Shown piece after piece: positions 57,967-64,000 of a stretch of 64,000 bases of DNA (positions within the stretch are counted from its first letter, which is position 1; every line of letters begins with the position of its first letter). The position numbers and the translations under genes were made by a program. Source of the stretch: Theobroma cacao (lineage: Eukaryota > Streptophyta > Magnoliopsida > Malvales > Malvaceae); NCBI RefSeq assembly GCF_000208745.1, contig NC_030852.1, positions 22,292,612 to 22,356,611 of the forward strand. Direction: 5' to 3'. The notes under the pieces are model-generated. The model had not been told where the DNA came from. It made no database searches and worked only from the letters and a program-made list of their open reading frames with translations.

Positions 57967-59628
57967 AATGGTAATAGACATCTTTCTGTTGCAGCACCTT
58001 AGCACCTGTTATTTCTAATAAGTGTCTTATTCTTGTAACTGACTTCACTGATAAGTAATCAGAAAAATGTTACTATTTTTAACCAATTGGTGAGTTATTT
58101 CTTTACAGAATATTGAAGATGTTATTTTTTTGAACAAAATGTGTTCGCTTTTTGACAATCTGGCATCTCTAAGCTGCTTGTTTATCTCATTGGAGTTGGT
58201 GTGTCTGTCCATGTTCTTTAAAATCCTATTCTATAATAAAGAGTTTGCTTTTCAACAACCTGACATTACCGAGCTGCGCATTTATCTTTAAGTTATGTGT
58301 CTGCATGCCCTATTAATATCTGTATTGAGCAATTTAAACTCCTGTCCAATCTATTAAATCATGTCATGTAAAGACATTGCCAAGTGTATTTAGTTACAAC
58401 AATAAAACTGGCTTTTTGACGAGAGACGTTGGCTTAACTGAACTTACACTACTTTTGCTGTTCATTCTTACATAACCATTTGAAATGATGCCAAATTTGT
58501 AGCTTATAATTTTTAATTAACTCCATTTCATGGGTCTCTATTACTTTATGGCTTGCTAGACATGGTTAAGTTTTTTGTGTGTTCTCCATTGCCCTTAGAG
58601 GTAAGGGCACCATAATATTTGCCCAACTATGGGTGTAACTAAATTTGTTGGGATGTACATATTACTGGATGATGCGAAACACTTTTAATAGGCTCTTCCT
58701 TGTCATTGTACACATAAATACATCACATGCCCTCCCTTATACAAGTTTGTGAATTACATGTTGTATTTTAAACCTTTTTTTCCTCCTCGTGATTTAACAA
58801 GTTCCAGAAATTTTGGAATTCTGCAGTTGGTAGAAAAAGAAGCCAGATACAGTGGACAATTCAATGTGCTTGAAGCACACTTCCAAAAACTTGTGGCTTG
58901 TGTCTGATACAGTTTGCAGAAAAAGTGCATGTGGCAGCAAGCAAACCATTGGAAGTCACGGGTACAATGCATGTAGATTCAGAATGGGCAGTCTCACTTC
59001 ACCATAGTTGGAAGTGATGGGTCTGGTGTCAACACAATGTTTGGGGACTTAATTAATGAGGGAGGGGGCAGTGACCATCAGTGAGTGAGACTGTGAGAGG
59101 TGAAGCTGAGTGCAAGTAAGCACCGTTTTGCACATGGGCATATGGAACAGGGCCTTAAGGCAGCAGTTGAGATTGGATCCTGTCCAACATGCCCCCACCC
59201 CCCGCCACCATCACTCACGTGGCATGTCCAGGCAATGGCAATGCAACAGACGACAGTGAATGTTTCGGAACGTGCGAACCACGCTCTCTTAAGTAGCGTG
59301 GTGGTTGTTGTTGGCAATAGGCACAAGAATAAAATAGATGGAGGACACCACACCAGCTTAGTTGGGGACAAGTTGGATCCTCAAAATCAACGCGTCGAGG
59401 CTTAGCTGTGCAGTGCAAAGAACCAGTACGCCAACACCGGGAGGGTCCATTTTGACAGCCCCCGTTGGAAGGCATTTAATTTAAGGATTAAAACCCAAAC
59501 TTGGTTACAGTTTTGCTTTGACCTTTTCAATGCAATAATTGATCATGAATGTGCTGCTGATTTTACATTTTTTTTCTTTTTCAATAAATAACTTAACAAA
59601 CACCCTTTCTAATATTACTTAGAAATTC

Positions 59629-59670
<42 letters not shown>

Positions 59671-60250
59671 CACTTTTTTTTTTAAGTTCATAAAGAAGGA
59701 TGATGTCTCCAATTGGCGCTAGTTCAAAATCAATAAAAAATTTTAGTAAAATGATGATAAATTCTTTAGAACAAAAAAAAAATTAATATAAAGAATTAAA
59801 GTAAACAAAGTGATAAGTCGGCAGGAAAAATGGTGCGTTGCATTGCATGAGGGGGATGCATGATCATCATTTGAAATTGACCTCCCACTTCTTCCCACTC
59901 ATATTCTAATTCTACTTCACATTTTTATTTCCTCGTGCCTGCCCTGCTTCTTGTTTTTATTTTATTTGGTCCAGTCAAAAAAACTAAATTTAGAAACATA
60001 AATTACTTTGAAACAAGAATTTAATTAATACTGCACCTGAATATTTAATTCATTAGTTAATGTATAATCATGTTCCCTTGCTCAATTAAATAAAAAAAAA
60101 AGCTTAATTAATGCTACTAATTACTATAATTATGGAATATAAAAATACAATAAAGCCCAAAATAAATAATAAGATACTACCATTAGCACAAAAGCTTTTG
60201 TCTGTCCAATTACTTCACAGTCTGTGTTTGAACACACGTTTTCTCCACTC
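57967..60250. other. intergenic: PPR 3' region and XXT promoter
   Basis: No gene recognised. A more GC-rich island at 59040-59480 has a CACGTGGC G-box at 59217 and C-rich runs. An AT microsatellite lies at 59634-59668. The remainder is AT-rich. Confidence 0.5.
59634..59668. repeat. (AT)n microsatellite
   Basis: About 17 AT units in the intergenic DNA before the XXT gene. Confidence 0.92.
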
Positions 60251-60283
60251 TTTATGAATTCCAATCTCAATCTCAATCTCTCC

Positions 60284-60500
60284 CTTCTTCTTCTTCGTCT
60301 TCTTCTTCTTCAAATTCAATTATTCCTTTTCTAGGGTTTTACATTTCCACTCAGATCTCTCAATACCCATTTTTGATAACCCAACAGAAGAACAAGATAT
60401 GCCATGCGTGCCATTGATGGCCTAGGCATATACATAACGGGGGATTCATAGAGCAAAAGAGAGAGAAGAAGAAAAGTTGGGCCTCTCTCTCTCTCTCTCT
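60284..60500 (+). promoter_or_regulatory. XXT5 leader: CTT and CT tracts plus 8-codon uORF
   Basis: A (CTT)n run at about 60284-60311 and a CT run at 60483-60500 mark a pyrimidine-rich leader. Between them ATG at 60399 opens an eight-codon frame (MPCVPLMA) closed at 60425, 138 nt before the XXT start. Transcript start is not known. Confidence 0.45.
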
Positions 60501-60562
60501 GTTTGTGTGTGTAAAAACACCCGAAAAGGCCAGTTTCTTTTTGGTGGGAGAGAATAACCCTT

Positions 60563-61945
60563 ATGGGTCAAGATAATTTCACTCCGCAGAAGAGATCTTC
60601 CACTGGCGGTGGAGGTGGGTTACCTACAACCAATAACGCGGCGGCAGGAGGCGGAAGAAACCGTGGATTTCCTGCAATGCCGCGTGGCAGGCAGATCCAC
60701 AAGACCTTCAACAACATTAAAATCACAATCCTTTGTGGCTTCGTTACGATCCTCGTCCTACGTGGCACCATCGGCGTCGGCAATCTGGGGAGTTCCGAAG
60801 CCGAAGCTGTCAACCAAAACCTGATAGAAGAAACCAACCGGATCCTAGCCGAGATCCGCTCCGACTCCGACCCTACCGATCCGGACGAACCCCCCGAAAC
60901 TGAGATCAACCCCAATATAACCTTCACTCTCGGACCTAAAATCTCGGACTGGGATCAGCAGCGTAAGGTTTGGATTTCCCAAAACCCTGAATTCCCTAAT
61001 TTTGTTAATGGAAAAGCTCGAATCTTGCTCGTTACTGGGTCGCCCCCAAACCCGTGTGATAATGCCATAGGAGACCATTATTTGTTGAAATCCATAAAGA
61101 ATAAGATTGATTATTGTAGGCTTCATGGGATTGAAATTGTTTATAATATGGCTCATTTAGATAGGGAACTCGCCGGGTACTGGGCGAAGTTGCCTTTGAT
61201 TAGGAGGTTAATGTTGTCTCATCCGGAGGTTGAGTGGATTTGGTGGATGGATAGTGATGCTTTTTTTACGGATATGGTGTTTGAGATTCCGTTATCGAAG
61301 TATGATAAGTATAATTTGGTTGTTCATGGATACCCCGATTTGATGTTCGAGCAGAAGTCATGGATTGCTTTGAATACGGGGAGTTTTCTGTTTAGGAATT
61401 GTCAGTGGTCATTGGATTTGCTTGATGCTTGGGCACCAATGGGACCTAAGGGTGTTATTCGTGAGGAAGCAGGGAAGGTTTTGACTGCTAATTTGAAAGG
61501 AAGGCCAGCATTTGAAGCAGATGATCAATCGGCTTTGATTTATTTGTTGCTCTCGCAGAAGGATCAATGGATGGATAAGGTGTTTCTTGAGAATCAGTAT
61601 TATTTGCATGGGTATTGGGCAGGGTTGGTTGATAGGTATGAGGAGATGATTGAGAAATATCATCCAGGCTTGGGAGATGAGAGGTGGCCGTTTGTGACTC
61701 ATTTTGTTGGTTGCAAGCCTTGTGGGAGTTATGGAGATTACCCTGTTGAGAGGTGCTTGCGCAGCATGCAAAGGGCTTTCAATTTTGCTGATAACCAGGT
61801 GCTTAAGCTGTATGGATTTAGACATAGGGGATTGTTAGGCCCCAACATTAAGAGGATCAGGAATGAGACAGTGACTCCTTTGGAGATTGTTGATCAGCTT
61901 GATATTCGCCGTTCAGTGCATGGAAAAAGTGGATCACAGAGCTAG
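60563..61945 (+). CDS. XXT5: xyloglucan 6-xylosyltransferase, GT34, XXT5-like
   Basis: Golgi type II membrane enzyme that adds alpha-1,6-xylose from UDP-xylose to the glucan backbone of xyloglucan. Single exon, 460 residues. A Gly/Ser-rich cytosolic tail (1-51) is followed by one membrane anchor at about 53-73 (ITILCGFVTILVLRGTIGVG) and a stem with acidic repeats (SDSDPTDPDEP). The GT34 catalytic domain then begins at LGPKISDWD. The DXD-type metal site is D230-S-D232 (WIWWMDSDAFFTD). Other GT34 landmarks are NTGSFLFRNCQWSLDLLDAWAPMGP, EADDQSALIYLL and THFVGCKPCGSYGDYPVERC. The MGQD start, FNNIKITILCGFVTILVLRGTIG and length favour the XXT5 clade over XXT1/XXT2. Confidence 0.95.
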   Translation: MGQDNFTPQKRSSTGGGGGLPTTNNAAAGGGRNRGFPAMPRGRQIHKTFNNIKITILCGFVTILVLRGTIGVGNLGSSEAEAVNQNLIEETNRILAEIRSDSDPTDPDEPPETEINPNITFTLGPKISDWDQQRKVWISQNPEFPNFVNGKARILLVTGSPPNPCDNAIGDHYLLKSIKNKIDYCRLHGIEIVYNMAHLDRELAGYWAKLPLIRRLMLSHPEVEWIWWMDSDAFFTDMVFEIPLSKYDKYNLVVHGYPDLMFEQKSWIALNTGSFLFRNCQWSLDLLDAWAPMGPKGVIREEAGKVLTANLKGRPAFEADDQSALIYLLLSQKDQWMDKVFLENQYYLHGYWAGLVDRYEEMIEKYHPGLGDERWPFVTHFVGCKPCGSYGDYPVERCLRSMQRAFNFADNQVLKLYGFRHRGLLGPNIKRIRNETVTPLEIVDQLDIRRSVHGKSGSQS

Positions 61946-64000
61946 TGATTGAAACATATTTAATGTGTCATAATGTGTAGGTGATGTAATTCCTCAGTTG
62001 AAAAGCAAATTTGAATTTGATAACAGTTGAAGTTTGAGTAAGTTTTCATTGATCTGTTGTCATTGTGCTGCTTTGAGATCATGAGAGTAGAATTCTTTTA
62101 TTAACATCAATTTGTCTTCCTTCGATATTTGAGTGATTTATGAAGGAAATTTTAGTCAACATTACATCACTTGTTTTTGCATATTCTTTTATGGCGCTTG
62201 GAATAGTTTCACTTGCGATAAATTTCTCCTTGCTTGGTATTGAATGAAATGAAAGTTGTGGTTTCCGTGTCTTTAGCGGTCAAGCGGCAAAAAGAGTGGC
62301 AAAATCCAATATGTGAAGATGCCATTTTCAAATTGATCAATCTGCCTTTGTGTTTTTAATCCTACCTCACTATGTCAGGATGAAGAGCATATTCATACCT
62401 CTGGTATGCGTTGCCATGTGCATGCAATGTATGTGGTTTATTCATGTTCAGAGCGACCATGCACTGAAAACGTGTGTGATGAGGAGTCGCTTATTTGAAT
62501 GTGAACTGTGAAAGAAGCTTGACAATGCTAGAGCACCTAACTAAGGAAGTATCACTTTCAATTGATCTATTTTGTTTTGTCTGATGTATGCAATAGAATC
62601 AAGATTATTGGAAGTGGTGACCTTTGGACATAACTAAACTGGTCTGTTTTGGTTGCTACTTATCTTACATCCATACTTAAAATTGAGAGTGGTTCAAATA
62701 ACTTGTATATTTCTAGTCACGCATTACCTTTTTTCTTAGTTGAAGCTCTTCGTGCATTAGCTTATTTCTGTTTCTTCTGAAGCAATTAGTAAAATGATGG
62801 AAAATTTGTCTTCTTAAAGGCTAGACGCCAAGACTTTCGTTATTTTCGTGGGAACCACTTTATCTGCTTGAAGTGGCATGTCCTCTCTAGTGTGTTAGGC
62901 GGGATGGGATGGGATTGGAGGAACTTTAGATGCTCTTTGATAGATTGCTCACCCCCTGGTTCACACGTCTTTAAGGTGTTTTTAGTTCTCCCAAGAGTGG
63001 GTTTAGAAGATTTCATAGGTTAGACAGTAATTTTGAGTTCCTCTGGCTCTCACGTAGCATAGTTTACATCCATTTCTAGATTCACATGAACAAAATGTTG
63101 ATGTAACCCCAATCAGTTGGCCATGCCTCAATACTTGTGAGCTGAAAGCAACCTGGCTACAATGTAGATGAGAATTTGTATATCTTTTCTTGTCTTGTGG
63201 GATTTGGTTTTGAACGCGGTTCATTAGGTGAATTTGTCATGATTACTCTAATAAGCAGGGCAGCAAATGATTGGCATTGATTCATGAACAAATAATAGAA
63301 GGGAGATTCAATTCAACATTTTTCACATAGTAAAGGCGATTAAATTCAGAATTTGAACATTACAGAATGGTTTTCCTTTCAATAGTTCCTATTGTTTTTT
63401 GGCAGTGAACATATGAGCCCTTTACCTGTCTGTGGCATGTAGTACTCCATAGGAAGTCAAGAATATTTCACTCCCCAGTCCCCATATAAAAGAAAAAGAA
63501 AAGAGCATTCCACGCCCAAGAATCAAGAAGCCTTTCTATTATTCTCTTTTCTTCATTCTACAATTTGCTTTCCTCCTAACTCTGGGAATCCTTTAGAAGC
63601 AGGAACTTACTAAATTTGAGCCTTGTGAGGCCGCATGTTTCTTCTACCAAAGGCTCGAAAACTAGGCTTCTTACTGATAAATGAACCATAATCCAAAAGT
63701 ACCAGTTTGTGGAGTATTGTTTTAATCTGGGTCTATGTTGAATGAGACAGCATGTCATCCATGATATATTTTTCTTTTCTTTATTAAAGGCATCAATCTT
63801 TATTAATTTTAAAGCCAAAGGGAGGCGAAAGGGTGTTGATGGTGCAATGGTAAGAAAACACAAAAAAAAAAGAAAAAGAAAGAAAATGATGATGTGTTTG
63901 TGATTTTATAAAGAAATTGATATGGCGAAAGCAAGGAAGGGATGATCATGACTGAGGGCTAAAATGATTGTCAGATGAAGAAACAACCAAGTCTACAAAT
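61946..64000. other. XXT5 3' region and intergenic, nothing else recognised
   Basis: The first 200-300 bases are probably 3' UTR. A 95-codon minus-strand frame at 63576-63863 has no recognisable family and is not called. No repeats of note. Confidence 0.5.

Noticed and set aside
61409..61825. 138-codon minus-strand frame
   Set aside because: Antisense shadow of the XXT5 catalytic domain.
30392..61945. A functional cluster of clock, SNARE, PPR and cell-wall genes
   Set aside because: The genes have unrelated roles, lie on both strands with large transposon-filled gaps, and are better explained by inherited gene order.

Overview
The window is nuclear DNA from a flowering plant, almost certainly a core eudicot. 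Its genes have plant-type introns, it holds three plant-type PPR proteins, a TOC1 clock protein and a xyloglucan xylosyltransferase, and the DNA between genes is AT-rich and full of nested LTR retrotransposons, Helitron pieces and foldback elements. I cannot name the species; no ribosomal RNA, tRNA, CRISPR or prokaryotic feature is seen.

Layout. 1-920 is the tail of an LTR. 2137-4660 (minus) is a five-exon RING-H2 gene of the NEP1-interacting/ATL type. 5313-5572 (minus) is a broken PPR fragment. 6078-8108 (minus) is an intronless P-type PPR gene. 8.2-12.7 kb holds a foldback element and an LTR-like repeat that is inverted relative to a copy at 1.1-2.0 kb. 12750-14405 (plus) is a PLS-type PPR gene ending in E/E+. 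16039-20728 (plus) is a six-exon DEDDh exonuclease of the NEN family; its large fourth intron carries nested foldback transposons. 23952-29181 (plus) is TOC1/APRR1 in six exons. 30392-32581 (minus) is a five-exon VTI1-type SNARE. 33.0-55.8 kb is a transposon block: a minus-strand LTR retrotransposon interrupted by a solo LTR, then a decayed Helitron split by a solo LTR that is itself split by another solo LTR, then RPA-like Helitron remains. 56503-57966 (plus) is a P-type PPR gene, and 60563-61945 (plus) is an XXT5-like GT34 glycosyltransferase.

The gene set is the most informative result. From memory, Arabidopsis has PPR-TOC1-NEN2-PPR at At5g61370-At5g61400 and XXT5-NEN3-PPR-RING at At1g74380-At1g74410. 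This window appears to hold both sets in one interval, as expected if it resembles the ancestral segment before the Arabidopsis duplication and gene loss. The genes are otherwise functionally unrelated (circadian transcription, phloem-type exonuclease, vesicle fusion, organelle RNA handling, cell-wall synthesis). They are co-located rather than a pathway cluster.

Transposon boundaries were placed by reading terminal TG...CA and short flanking duplications: GACCG, CATAG and AATAC for three solo LTRs and a 9-bp TTAATTTTT for a Mutator-like foldback. Exon boundaries were placed by splice consensus and frame continuity; each assembled coding sequence is divisible by three and free of internal stops.
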